From Rostratula benghalensis (taxonomy: Eukaryota > Chordata > Aves > Charadriiformes > Rostratulidae): DNA of 64,000 bases. The position numbers and the translations under genes were made by a program. The first letter of the stretch is position 1, and every line of letters begins with the position of its first letter. Positions 49,047 to 61,589 of the stretch are shown here, piece after piece. The stretch covers positions 486,079 to 550,078 of the forward strand of contig VXAI01000015.1 in the NCBI GenBank assembly GCA_013399305.1, written 5' to 3'. The notes beneath the pieces were generated by a model. It ran no database searches. It saw nothing but the letters and a program-made list of their open reading frames with translations, and had not been told where the DNA came from.

Positions 49047-50701
49047 AATAAAGAAAATGCCTATGTTTTACAGCTCACTCCTTTCCAATTTCAGTAGCAG
49101 AAATTAAAGCTACAGCAGAAAGTTGATCAAAGACTCAGAAAATTCTGCCTTCTTGTGAGTTTGATCCGTGGTCAGGCTGGATCGCCAGCAGCTCAGGTCG
49201 GATGTGGCTCAGGCATGTGCACGTGATCTCCCAGCTGTACACATCTGGCAGAGTACAGGTGTGGTGTTTGTGCTGGCACACAAAAGGATGTTCTCAAGTG
49301 TGCTGTGTCCTGATGTCCATGTGTTTTCCTCTATAAAGAGAGAAACCAGGATGCTTTATAAATGTGGAAGTTTGTGGAGAAATTATTCTTTGAGATTAAC
49401 TTCTTCTGTTCAGTGTCAGGGAAAACACTGAGCTACTGTGAGGACACTTGTACTTTGTGAGCGCCTGGATACTGTGTCATTTTTGATCTACCATTCAAGC
49501 ACCATTTGGCAGGCTCTAGCAAAAAGCAGGCTGTAGCTGCCTAGCACCTTGCTGTCCTGCAAGATGCTCTTTCCTTTGAAGGCTGGCAGCCAAGATACAA
49601 GCAGACTCCCTTTGCTGAGAACACAAGTTCCTGCTCATCGCAGAATACATCTAGTGGAAAAAAAAAAGGCAGAAGGGGAGGTGCAACAGATGGAAAAGCT
49701 GGATCTTTTTTTTTCAGATGCTGGCATGAGATGTGACTCAAGCCTGAAGGACTTCAATTTGTCAGTCTAAAAGGGTGATCTGGAGCATCCAGAGCAAGTG
49801 TATGGAAATTACCAGCAGAAGCAGGATTTATGCTATATTTATGTTACAGGGTGGGGAGTCCGGTGCTTATTTGGCAAAGAAGCAGCCAGCATGGAGAAGC
49901 ACTGAGAAGTGAGAAGGGAAGATTTGGAACCTGGGATATCCATTGCTCTATCTTCAGGCTATTTGGGACTTAAATCCTGCCATCACAATTTGGGAGGTGA
50001 CAGCAGCCATGTGGAAATTCCTTGGCTCATTTTTATGGATGCAGAAGTATTAGCAGCAGGCTTCCTTTGTGTAGCCAGAGGGAGTTGCTTTACTGTTGTC
50101 ACTTCTGACAGTGAAAATTGTCCCCTTCTGTCCACAAAATGTTGAACAAGTATGTCTTGAGGATTTTATTTAGCAGTGATTTGCTCAGAAGGATCACCTC
50201 AGTTCTGACTTGGCCTGAGGCATGCTACTTTCAGATTTACTGAAGCATCTGATTATGACAAAGAGGATCTTCCATGGTAAAATGAGTCTCCTTCCTTTTT
50301 ACTTTCAGTTGTTGGACTTTTAAGGAATCATTAACAAGTAGTAAAATCATGGCCACTGATGGTGTCCTCTGATTGTACAAGATTAGTATTCTTTACCCAT
50401 TGTGATCTTTGAGAGGGATAGGTTTTAAGTACTCTTTCAGTCAAGTGAACTGTAAAAATAGCTTTATATGTGTTTCCTAGTTTGGAGCCTCAGATTTCTT
50501 GTAGGAACTTCTATACTGATATGCAGGAAATCTCCTAGAATTTTTTAAAGTGACAATATAGTATAAAAATGAACATTTCTAGATGTGGAAAGAATTCCAA
50601 GAAGTTACAAATCTACAGCTTTCCAGCAAAAATACATGTTTATCCACACACATGCTATCTTTCCTGGCAACAAGAAAAAGTAATGTGTGTAGTCTTAGAA
50701 A

Positions 50702-50787
50702 TATTTTTTCTTCTTTTTTCTTTTTTTCCTTTTTTCTTTTCTTCTTTTTTTTTCTTTCTTCTTTTTTATTTTTTTCCTATTTTTTCC
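50702..50787 (+). repeat. Poly-pyrimidine tract
   Basis: About 86 bp almost entirely T and C on the + strand (TTTTTTC, TTCC and TTCTT units), interrupted by only a few A. It is potentially triplex-forming. It is not followed by a recognised exon. Confidence 0.8.
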
Positions 50788-52439
50788 AATTAATGTGTGG
50801 TTTGCTAACAACACATCTGAAGTATTCAGATCAAATTTTATCTGCAAGCACAAATGGGAACTTAAACTCTAATTGTCCCTCTGGGCTACACCCAGAGTGC
50901 CCTGGAATGTGAATATCTCATTCTATCTGTGATCTTTGCATGATATTCCCAAAGCATTTACACTTCTTTTGCATGCACTTAAAGGGGCATCACTGACATT
51001 TGACGAGTTAGATGAGATTTTTGCTATTCTGAGTCTAATCTGTAAGAGTAGATTGTGAACTTTGTATTCCAGTGTTATGTAGTCCCTCTGGACATGATCT
51101 GTTTGGATGGCAATGGAAGCTACATTCTTACCCGGGCTGACTTCAGCACTCACCCTGCTCTCCTCAGCGGAGTTTCCAGTAAGCAATGTCCTGATGATAT
51201 GGTACTTCTTAACTGACACTGAAAAATATGTTCCAAATTTTACACACCCTTCTTAAACACAGTCTACTGTGCTTTGCAACTGCGCCTGAATCACAGGAGT
51301 TCCACACCTGATGTATTGCGAAAGTAAAGGGTAATTTAAAGCTAATCGCCTTCTCTTGCTGTAAGCATGTATTGGGTACTTGTCATCAATGCATAACTTC
51401 CTTGCCCAGTTACCAGCCAGGTCACATTAAGAATCTTTAGTGTGTCCTAGGTTATCCAAAACTACATTCAGTGGTCTTTATTTCTAATGCATTAGCACAT
51501 AGGGATTTTAGATACTGCATGAGTGTAGCAAGCTTGTGGAGGAAGAGCATAGAAATTATTAGTGCAAGTGTCAGTAATAGAATAAGCAGAGCTGCTGAAT
51601 ATGTTGGAATTGGCTATGACCTATTCTATGTATCTATTACAGATCATGCTGGGCTTCACTGCAGTTAAATGGGCTGTTGAAAGCTATCACAGCCCATAGG
51701 AGTTTTTGCTTTCAGGTGAAGTTGATAGGTCTTGCTGCTAAAAGCACTCTTTATCTGGCTTTTATTGATTTCCCACTCCTGAATGCTAGTAGTATCCTTC
51801 TCTGGCTTTATAGAAGATAACTGGAGATGTTGAGTTTTTGTGAAAGCAATATGACAACTTTTATGGTTGGGTTTTTTTTGAGGGAGTGGGAGGAAAGGGA
51901 AAAACATTCCCGGAGTTTTTCTCCCCTCCTTTCAGTATAGACGTTGTTATCATGTATATGGATGTGTTAGTGTTTCCACTTAACACTGCTGAACTGCACG
52001 ATTTGCTATATGGTACTGTGTATTCTAGATTTCAACTACAGATTCTACAGTGGATTGGATGAATGAAAAATATTAATCTAACGACTGGTTTGGGTAGAAA
52101 CATTAATTTTTAGTCAAATATTGGAGCAAGAGCCTGACACCATTGAAAAGAAAGGAGGATACAATGCTGATTCTTTAGTTAAATGATGCTAATCCTGGGA
52201 TAGCTGTTTCAGGAACACACAGAACAGCTCCAGGAGGTTTTCTTCCTGCAGAACATTTCTTCTGATGGAAAACTCCATAACTGAGTACCACTTTCACCCT
52301 CTGTATTCTCTACATTCTGTATGGGCTTGGGGAATACCTGCTCATCCAGTTAGTCAGGCTTTCTGGTTTTTTGAGTTGTCAGATAAGAGGAAAGATACAG
52401 CTTTTGAAGCCAGCATATTCCTAAATATTTTCCTTTTTT

Positions 52440-52800
52440 GTGCCTGAGTAGTGCATTCTTAGGGGGTAATCGGCCTCTCTGTCCCCTTTAACAAAGAAGA
52501 TAACATTGGCAATGCTAATGCCTTTTTGCCCGTTGCCTCTGCTTTGAGCACTGTTGCAAATTAAAAGCGCTTTCAGCACAGTTTTAAACGTGATGTCTGA
52601 AACATCGGCAACCTGTCGACCCGAGGGATTTAACAGTGTCAGAATTGGGAGAGCTGATTTGTTTTAGCAAGAGCATTTTGAAGACACATTTACTGTAAAG
52701 AGACTATTAAGTTTAATTATCAGTTTGTCTTCACAATGTGAGGAAACAAATTTCACAGCACCTGGACAAATCAAGCGGTTTGTTGGTTTTTTTAATGTGC
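52440..52800. promoter_or_regulatory. Possible conserved noncoding element
   Basis: Non-repetitive sequence dense in transcription-factor-like cores: ACAAAGAAGATAAC (TCF/SOX and GATA), AATGCTAATGCC, AAGCGCTTTCAGCAC, GTTTAATTATCAG and ACAATG. It retains CpGs around CTGTCGACCCGAGG in an otherwise AT-rich, CpG-poor area. Possible enhancer; conservation cannot be tested here. Confidence 0.3.
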
Positions 52801-54782
52801 TGGTGTCATCAAACACTCATCTGAAAATGTATGTGACCAGCTTATGCCTCAGTCAAAGTCCCGGAACTACCCACACCCAGCTTTTCATCATGCACTGACG
52901 TTCCAATGTGCATGGGAAAATCCTCAAATAAATACACACATTAAGTATACTGGGAAATGTGTGTATCACAGACTGCAATAACATAGATCTAATGCATAAA
53001 AGCACTAATCTGTGAAGTCCAGGAACTAAAAATCCCTCTAGAAATGTTCAGCTTTCTACAAAAGAGTAACTACAATCTATTCAAAGACAACAACGCACTG
53101 ATTACAGGGGAGGCTTAAATGCTGAATGTCTGTTATTAAATTCATTCTATAAATCTTCACATCTATTTTGGCAGTGCAAATAAAATTATAAAATTAATGT
53201 GTAATGAGGTTTTAGTTTTATTGCTCACAAAGTTTTGCTGTGGCTGACACGGCACAGCATCAGAAGTCTTTGTGGAGTATTTTAAACAGAATGTATGTAG
53301 CTACTTTAATTTGATTGTTCACCAGACTAGCTCTAAAACTGGGGATCAAACATAGCTTTGACCAGATACGCTCAATCTTTAAAGTTATGATTGGAATAAA
53401 AAGAATCTGCTAGCAAACCCGTGTGTTGTGAAGCAGTAATCTAAATCAAAGCTTTGAATGGGAATGAGTGATAACTTTGTTCAGCTACAGAGCTGTTTCA
53501 TTTCTGCTGTGCTCAGTTGTGAGCATCTCCTGCCATTCTGGATTACAGTTTAACTGAAGTTTGAAGTTCTGGTTTCCACAGAACTTAGAAATTGCATGAC
53601 GGGTGTTTTAAAAGGAAGGGCATGGTTTCTTTTTAATTGTTTTATTGAGTCAGTTGAGCAGTGGATGCAATGTTCCTTCCACTTGCCGTGTCCAAAGAGT
53701 TCAACTAGAGGTACAAGAATCTTGAGATCTGATACACAGTCATGATGATTCCTGTGGTCACCACATTTTATGCAGTTTTCAAATTCTGGCTCTGTCTTAC
53801 CCTCAGTTTTTCTTACTAAAGTAAGAAAATATGTCATTACTTTATATCCTGTGGTCTTTTAGTTCAGGTTATATTGCTCATGGCGAGACTACTTTGCATA
53901 TCTGCTAGGAAAATTTGCAGACCTTTTTAGATACTAGCCTAGTCTAGCATTTTTCCTGGAAATAGATGCAGGGTACTGCCTTAATGTCAACAGTAGTACT
54001 TTTGTAATAACTTCAATAGTTAACTTTTACTTGATTAAAAAGATTGAAACTATAGAACAAATGTTGTTTGGTTTTGAGATTTCATAAGTTGGCAGATCAA
54101 TAAGGTCTCAATTTAGAAGGAAACTTCACTTCATGTTCTGTTCTAGATTCTGTCAGAACTCAAAGTCTGACCAAAAGACACCTCTGCACAAATGTGTCTG
54201 GTATTTTATAAATATTTTTCATTTTCAGATAAGAGTAGTGTATTCTTTACACTCTTCATGTTCATTATTTCCATTTCTTTTTTTCAACTGTAATCTGTGT
54301 ATGATCTTTTTTGTTATTAGTTGGGTTTTTTTGCTTGTTTGTTAGCTTTCCCTTCACCCTAATAGAGAAGCATTTCCAGGTAATTCTTTTCACTTTTACC
54401 CTGACCAGAGATTCCCATGTCTCACTGTTCCTTATCAATTAATTGCTCCAATAGCTAAGCAGTGTTTGTACCAAATGTGAATATTATCTCTTTCAGCCTG
54501 GGTTCCTTAAAGAATGTTTCCCCTGGGTTCTCTCCAGACAATGGTTTCTGCTATTACTGGTTTTCCAGGAGCTTCATATTCTATTTTGTACAGTATTATT
54601 CAGATTTTTTCCTCATTTAATTTTCCAACCAAACACTGTGCAAACAAGAGGCTTCACTGAAGTGCCCCTGCAACCCTGCTAGAGAAAATTGGACATATCT
54701 ATTAGGCTATTTATTACATTACTAGATTATGATACTTTTGCTCCTCCACTTGGATTTCTTTAATCAAATTAACAGTCAAATG

Positions 54783-54810
54783 CTACTACTACTATTACTA
54801 CCATTACTAC
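54783..54810. repeat. Imperfect ACT/ATT triplet repeat
   Basis: About nine trinucleotide units of the form CTA/ATTA (CTACTACTACTATTACTAC), a short microsatellite. Confidence 0.75.
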
Positions 54811-57800
54811 AAATTTGTTGCTGCTTTTTGCTGTAGGGCAATCAAAATATATCCACAAAGGCTGAGGCTGTCCGTTGTTCATTTTTGTTGAAGAGTGATT
54901 ACATTTTTTCAAGCAAAATAGAGTATGAGCAACTAGAGTTTTTCATAGATCACCTGAAAAAATGGAGAGCTATTTCAGTGGAAGTGGCACCAGCAGCTCA
55001 TCTTCTGTTCATTTCTCTCCTGTATTTTATGCAGGGGAAATGTTATTTTTTCTAAAGCATCTCTAAAACATAAGTGGCAAAAATATGTATGAGAGTTGTG
55101 ATCGGTATTATGCAGCCACTATAGATAAATCCTTCTATTATTTAATTTTAGCTAGAGTAGAAGTGGCAAATCAGCATGTATTGACCTCTAAAAATATTTT
55201 GCTGGAAACATTGTTTTAAGAGAAAGGTAAGAATCTCCCAAGAAGGCGTAGCAAACCTCTAACGTATACAAAATATGCTGGATTAGATCCTGAGGATAAT
55301 AAAAATCTTGTGTATTATATAGTTTATGAGATAACAATCATAGTTCTGTTTCAATGAGAATGCCACTGAATGAAGAAGTTGCTTGTGGGGAACAATCTGC
55401 CCCACTGTGGGGTGGCTAAATCTGGTGACAGTCTGCATTGGCGTCGGGGAGTATTGTTTAATCTGCTCTTGAACTTTATTAATTCCAGTGGAAATCTCCT
55501 GTATTATAAGAAGGAATAAAACATTAATAAAACAAAAATAAATTCAAGTTACCTTATTTGTTATCTTAGCCTATCTTGTAGGAGCAGTACTGTCCATGGA
55601 CTCTTGTTTTTATAACATTGATAATGCTTAGATAGTGCAGGGTTGGGCATAATTTAATCAGTTGCTAAAGAACTGTACAGATTTACTTGCTTCAGTTCTG
55701 TTGGTCTATCTGCATATAAAACTATTTTTATGTCCTCTGATATTTCTTCTCCACAGAGATACTAATTAGAAAATTAGTCTAGAAATAGTGTTTCATTTTC
55801 TGATCCTCTAAGTAAGTAAGAACAGAATGACCTTGCTTTCTTTCTGACAACCTTTTAGGAAGGCACCTGTTTTCTTACCAATTTTTTCTTTTATCTACAT
55901 CATACCTAGTGAAGTTTGGATGTTTTTTCCTTTTAGTAGTTCCTCTTCTGTGGATTCTACTTTCAGTTTCCAATATTTTTGTTAGCCTTCTGTGACTCAG
56001 TCTTCTAATCAGATCCAAATTTTGCTCACTTAAGCAAGATTCCACAGAGAGAAAAAGGATTTCTGGCATCAAATGAAAGGTGATAAATAATCCTCCAGAA
56101 TCCTACTATAACTGCCATCCTCCATTATTAGGACCACCTTTCAAAAACTTCTAAGAACCTTTGAATTTCTGTTTTGTCCACTGGAAAATATGATCTCTTT
56201 TTTCACTGAGTTCATACTATATGGCTGGGAAACCAGCAAAGGAGGGGAGAAACTTTATTAACGTGGTATATAGCCTTCTGCAAGTAGAATAACTGCAATT
56301 TTTTGTCTGGTTTTGTCTTTTATTAATTATACAAAGGATCCTGTGTATAAATTAGCATTTCTGAAGAGCATCCCAAAAAGAAATCTTCTGGCTTCATAAA
56401 GAAATTTGGAGGAATGTCAGAGAAAAGATTAGAGGAGTTCCTCTGGGAGGTAGTTTGCATGCTAATGCATCTTTCTCTTTGTTTTGCTATTTGTTTTATC
56501 ATTTGCCATCTTCAGGAGGAATACTTACATACAAGTTCTTAAGTTTGGCTATGTGGCAGCAAGAGCTACAGTTCCCAGGTTTTTTATGCTACAGCCCCAT
56601 TTTCTAAAGACAACAGAGCAGTTGCAGCTTCTACATAATGTACCTGCCCTGTGCCCCATATGGCAGAGGTGCCTCTGTCAGCCCCTGCAGTTTTATATTT
56701 GGATATGCAAATCCATGATATAAATCTGTTTGGTCTCTGACAGTGAATCCAGTCTATGATCTTGAACAACTTACTGCACCTTTCTGTGGCTGTTTGTACT
56801 GGCCATGTCTATTCAGGTAAGAGCAAACGTATTCATGATAGGCTAAATGTCATCAGACTTGATCCAGAGGGGAGCGGTTGTTAGAGGCATGGATCGCAGT
56901 CACTGTGTTATGCTCATCACTTTGACTAATTGTTTTTCTCACTCCCATTAAAATCTCTCTTACTTAAATGAATTGTCCCGCCTCACAGGCAGGAGTAGAG
57001 AAATTCCTTCAATATATCAAATTATTTGTCATTTTGTCCAGTACCAGAGCCCTGTACTTGCTTGACCAGACACTTGGGATGATGCGAGCACACACTGAAG
57101 CACGTTGCCAGCTGGGCGTTATCATTGTCTCCTCGTGTGAACTTCACTCTTCAGGAGGTTTACTCATGCTTATCTTTAAAAGCTTTAATACAAAGGTAGG
57201 TTCAGCCTTCTCCAAATCTGGCAAGTTGGTTGACCTTTCATAATCCATTTATATTCATTCAATTAATGAAGTGATTCATTTAGTGCCCTCAAAATCTGCT
57301 GAGTGTAATGTTTCTAGGTTTCTCTTTGGACTCCAGATACCAGTGTGTGGAGAGGAGACATTAAGAGCCTCAGCAAAGCTGCCTCCCCTTTTTGACAGTC
57401 TTGTAGAGAATGTTTGGTTTGGGTTTGTGGCTTTCAAAGTGAAAACAGAATTAACTTTGCTTTCACTGTATACAAAAATAGGAATTACATGATTATAATT
57501 GTTTAGACACTGATTCTCTATTACTGTTTCAACCTTTGGAGACTTGTTGATGTGGCTGCCCTAGGAGGCTGTAGTGTTTTAGCCTCTGGGCTCTTTTTCG
57601 CGGCAGTCTGGATGAGAACACAAGATATGTTATAGTGGATAAGTTCCTGTCTAATTTTGGTTTTTTTTGCTTTACCTCTGTAGACTGACGCAGAAATGGA
57701 GCTCATGAAAACAAAACTTTTTATTAGTTGTAAGGACCTGTAGGAATCTATGTCAATCTTTGTAAAGAAATGCCATCTACAGCCTATCTTAGGCAAACTG

Positions 57801-58930
57801 TTTCCTGATAATTAAGGTTAGTAAATAAGTCTTTTATTTTCCTCTGAAATACACAGCAGAGAAGGTTGCAGCTAATGGGAATTTTGGATGCTCAGCAACT
57901 TGCAGGGTTAATTTTTTCTTTGTTGGATTTAAAGCTAACATTTCACAGTCCTGTAGGACAAACTGAAGAATGTGTTTGGGGAGAGATGCCTAAACTATCA
58001 GAAGACAAAACTGCTTTATTGGAGAATAGGTGCTCAAACAATTGTGAGGTTTTTCTTTTATTCTTGTACGTAATCACACTTTATTACAGCTCCTTAGACT
58101 CTGATGGTTTTTATTAGCCACAATTACCAAAGGGCAGTTTACCTAAGAAAAATTTGTTGCCAACGAACAGAGCACCAGACCTCAATTTCAGCTCCTGAGG
58201 AAATCACTACAAGACCCATCAAACTGCTGTGCTTGCCTTCTAATGTTTTGATCCCAAAAGGCAGCCTAGTCAGTTGTAAGGGAATAATGATTCCCTGCTA
58301 TCAAGCAGAGAACAGGACCTTCAGACCCCCTCAGAGTCCAGACATGTGTCTGGCACCTGTGTCTCTCATTCTAAATATCCTAGAATTTTCTGACCTCTTC
58401 TCGCTCAAACAGGGGATTGCAAGCATTGTTTGGGAAAGCTTCCTTATTAAGAGTTGTGAAGATCTATCTATAATCAGTGTGTTCTGCATCTTTGTGACCA
58501 GTTATTTTGCCTAGGTTTTTCTGAAGTCAGAGGAACAAATAAAGGGAGAGCAGACCCAAGCTCTGATGAACTTTGAACTTATTTGAATGTGAAGCTGATT
58601 AACTACAATAGAGACAACCAACACCATGGTCTAAACACCTTGAAATTCAGCACAGTAAGCTCCTGGATCTGAGTCTTGTGGTTGACACACATCTTAACCT
58701 GTATCCATGTGAGAGATGTAAGCATCTTCAGGCTGTCTCCTTCCCAGAAACACAGGGCTGTTTCTCCATTGAGTAATGCTGCTGAGTGGAGAGATGACAC
58801 AGAGGGTGTCCCAGCTCCTGGACCCCTGGTTTTTCCCCAGGTGCCAGGTCACTCCTCACAGATAATTGCTTACCATCATCATCTCAAAGGACTACATCTT
58901 CCATGACTAGATTTACAGGTACAACCACTT

Positions 58931-59295
58931 GGAAAAAAAAAAAAAAGTATTCACACAGAGCGAGGTAAATATGCAGGTTTATTGCAGCCAAGCCACTCCT
59001 TTCTGTGCTCATTCCTTCTCAGACATCTGCTCGGGGATGTTAAAACCCTGAGCACCTTAGGCAGAGGGACCAAACACTGAGATCTGCAGCACCTGTAGCA
59101 GGGGAGTAATATTTGGGAAGGAATTGTGGCCAGAGGAGAAGCAGCAGCTTCAACTTGTGTCCCACAGGGAGGCAAGTGAATCTGGAGTTATATATTATAT
59201 AAGACGTAGGGGATGACAGCAGTTTATCATTAACCTGAACTCCACAAGAAGCATATAAGGAGAGGAAGAAGAAGAAAGCCAGAGAAGCAGCCAGG
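58931..59295 (+). promoter_or_regulatory. SLC5A1: SLC5A1 proximal promoter and 5' UTR
   Basis: AT-rich, non-CpG promoter. GTTTATTGC (58977-58985) matches a CDX2 site on the reverse strand (GCAATAAAC). GTTTATCATTAAC (59222-59234) matches the HNF1 palindrome GTTAATNATTAAC with one change. TATA-like motifs are TATATAAG (59196-59203) and TATAA (59254-59258). If the second TATA is used, the leader is only about 13 nt; the first would give about 70 nt. HNF1 is, from memory, an important regulator of mammalian SGLT1 promoters. The motifs are seen; factor use is inferred. Confidence 0.6.
59222..59234. promoter_or_regulatory. HNF1-like site in the SLC5A1 promoter
   Basis: GTTTATCATTAAC differs from the HNF1 consensus GTTAATNATTAAC at one position and lies 62 bp upstream of the start codon. 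It suits intestinal, renal and hepatic expression. Confidence 0.6.
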
Positions 59296-59382
59296 ATGGA
59301 AACCATCATAAGGATCAACAATGCTGCGGACATCTCAGTTATTGTCCTCTATTTTTTGGTAGTCCTGGCAGTGGGACTATGG
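59296..59382 (+). other. SLC5A1: SLC5A1 coding exon 1
   Basis: This exon holds 29 codons beginning [14 protein letters not shown] and ending LAVGLW, followed by donor gtaggt. It encodes a short cytosol/extracellular leader and the first transmembrane helix. Confidence 0.92.
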
Positions 59383-61589
59383 GTAGGTTGGGATTTTATT
59401 TTATTAATTTTATTTATTTTTAAATTTATTTATTTTACTTAGTGAGCAGGTAGTTTCTAGGGTCCTGGGAAAATGGCTCAGTAAATGAAAGTGTTTAATT
59501 GTATAAAGCTTTTGGTGCCTAACTGAGGTAGTTAATAAGTGCATGGTGGGGAAAATGCGGGTGCTTACTGGAGAGTGGATGGTGACTGGTGAAGGCACCT
59601 GCTTAGGTGGATGAATGGAACCAAGTGGGGAAGGTGGAGTAATGAGGTCTGTGTGGGGAAGGAGCTGAGCGATCTGATCAGTAAAGATCAGGCCAGTAGA
59701 GTCCCTGCCTGAAAGCAGGTGCAGGTGAAGAGATGGGGTTTAGCACAGCAGAGCCTGGGGACTCCAGCGGGCATGGGTGGTGTGAGGTGATGCCATAGGA
59801 GAAAAAGGAGTTGTGGGGAGAAGGAGGAAGGTGAAGCTGATGTGCGGGGAGGGCAGCACGGTGGTGTAACAGCAAAGCTGCAGCTAGGTCTGTGTGTCAG
59901 ACCAGGGGCTGCAGAGCACTCTCAGCAAAGGAGTGGGATGGGTCAGGGTTGTAGGAGCCATCCATGAGGATGGCATTATCATGGCTTTCTTTGCCAGCAG
60001 GACCTTGACTATAGGGTGCAGTCCTATTAAAACTATGAGGAAGGAACAGTTTCAGGGGTGGCAAGTGGTGGCGATGATTTTCTGTTTGTGATCTAAGCCC
60101 AGTGGTGCTTCCTGCCCTCACCCTGGTGATACTGAATGTGCTGAGGACTGCAAGGGAAAACTCAGTGTCTAATCCGAAAACAAAGCCCAGTGCTTTCACA
60201 GCTGATGGAGAAAGGCAGATACTATTGGTGGGACCTCTGTGCTAAAGTGTTTGAAGATAATAGGCCACTACTGTGAGTTACAAAGCTGCAGACAGTGGAA
60301 TGTCACTCAGTTTTGATTTCCTTGGGGCAAGCTCTCTGCTCACCTGAACACCTGACCATTAGCGAGTGGAGAGGAGGCATTGTCCCTCAGAAATGCTGTG
60401 CTTGCCGGGAGCATCCCAGGAGCCAGATGCAAAACAAATCTCCCTTTCTGGCAGCCTGGCAATGTTTTGAAGAGCACTGAAAATTGGGGGTGTACACAGA
60501 ACAGACACAACCTTTTCTTTGCCTCTTTGCCATGGCTGTAGATGCTGAAAGCCTGGCAAAAAACCTGCCGCTCCCTTCCAGTATTCCTGAACACCAGGCT
60601 GTCTTGCAGGTGGGAGCTGGGTCTTTGCCATGGAAGTCTGGCCGTTGCTGTAGGTGAACTTTGTATTAAAGGTCTGTGACAAAAAAGGGCTGATCTGTGC
60701 CTTGTCAGGCAATTATATACTGAGTAATTCCTGGAACAGTTTATTTCCAGCAACAATGTCCTCTTTATTGAACAAGTATTACTCAGTTGCTGCCTGTAGT
60801 TAAATGTAAATCTGTTGTATCTACTTGTTGTCTTCTCCATCAGGAAACAAAAAAAAATATAAAATCTGGCTTATTTTCCCAAGTCATCTTTCTTTATTTG
60901 CCTGTTCAAAGTCCATCAGAGGAGACAATGTGAATCCAATATTTGGATCAGGGTCATTAACAAAAGTTGGACAAAGCTTCCCTCTGAAGCCCATCCCTTG
61001 ACAAATAAAAACTAAATGTGTGAAAAGGAAACTTTAGTTGGCTGCTTTTTTCAAAATTCTGAGAAAAATGGGTACAATGCTGATATCACAAAAGAAAATA
61101 GATGATTTTTGTAGATACAGTGTAGAGATAGTGTTGAGTGAAAAAGCTGCACAGTTACTGTTAATGAACTTGCAACTCATAGTCTTTTTTGATGCCTGAA
61201 ATCAAAGGCATTGCAACCCTGGTGAAGTGTTCATATCAGCTTTCATTTTTTTGGTTAAATTCGTTTTAATGTTTCACACTGTAACAAAAGGTTATGCAAT
61301 AAAGCTTGAATGGTTACTGTAGATCTAGATACAGGAATCATCGCTCAGTTGTATTTCTTCATCATAAGCTTGTTCCTTTTAGCCACAGTTTGTTTCTGCC
61401 TCTTTACTCCCCCCCATATATTTTATCCCTGCACTCTACCTGTTTGTTCTTAGTCTGTGTACAGCTTGCTTATTATACTTCAAATATGATTCAGTCTTTC
61501 TTCCTGTTTTGCCCCAGGCTATGTACTCAACCAACCGAGGGACAGTAGGTGGATTCTTCCTGGCTGGGCGAAGCATGGTTTGGTGGCCG
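59296..61589 (+). CDS. SLC5A1: Sodium/glucose cotransporter 1 (SLC5A1), 5' part only
   Basis: Visible CDS is join(59296-59382, 61518-61589), 53 codons; the gene continues beyond the window. SGLT1 is a plasma-membrane symporter (SSS family, LeuT fold, about 660 aa) that couples Na+ to glucose/galactose uptake in the intestinal brush border and kidney. Exon 1 (29 codons) holds [20 protein letters not shown], the first membrane helix. Exon 2 (24 codons) reads [20 protein letters not shown] then VWWP. The [17 protein letters not shown] stretch favours SLC5A1 over its paralogue SLC5A4, which I recall as having [17 protein letters not shown]. Splice sites are TGG|gtaggt, gccccag|GCT and CCG|gtgagt, all phase 0. 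The ATG has A at -3 and G at +4. An in-frame TGA at 59236, with no ATG between, fixes this start, giving an N-terminus about 16 residues shorter than the human protein. Exon 3 (IGASLFASNIG... in human) was not found. Confidence 0.93.
59383..61517 (+). other. SLC5A1: SLC5A1 intron 1
   Basis: A 2.1 kb intron. It starts with an AT-rich patch of TTTATT units (about 59393-59440) and ends in the pyrimidine-rich acceptor region cttcctgttttgccccag. The minus-strand 166-codon frame at 60340-60840 has no recognisable domain and is treated as chance. Confidence 0.9.
61518..61589 (+). other. SLC5A1: SLC5A1 coding exon 2
   Basis: This exon holds 24 codons, from AMYSTNRG to VWWP, followed by donor gtgagt. 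It covers the loop after helix 1 and the start of the next helix, with the family-typical [10 protein letters not shown] segment intact. Confidence 0.95.

Larger units (their letters stand above)
49047..58930. other. Intergenic desert, last part, upstream of SLC5A1
   Basis: No gene recognised in 9.9 kb. It holds a poly-pyrimidine tract (50702-50787), a possible conserved element (52440-52800) and a short ACT triplet repeat (54783-54810). Open frames such as 50923-51219 (-) and 58104-58514 (+) show no recognisable domain. Confidence 0.55.

Noticed and set aside
50923..51219. 98-codon minus-strand frame
   Set aside because: Not recognised, without splice context or homologous motif.
58104..58514. 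136-codon + strand frame upstream of SLC5A1
   Set aside because: No similarity to any family I know, unlike codon use of a conserved exon, and no promoter signal.
60340..60840. 166-codon minus-strand frame in SLC5A1 intron 1
   Set aside because: No domain or repeat similarity recognised and no splice context; intronic chance frame.
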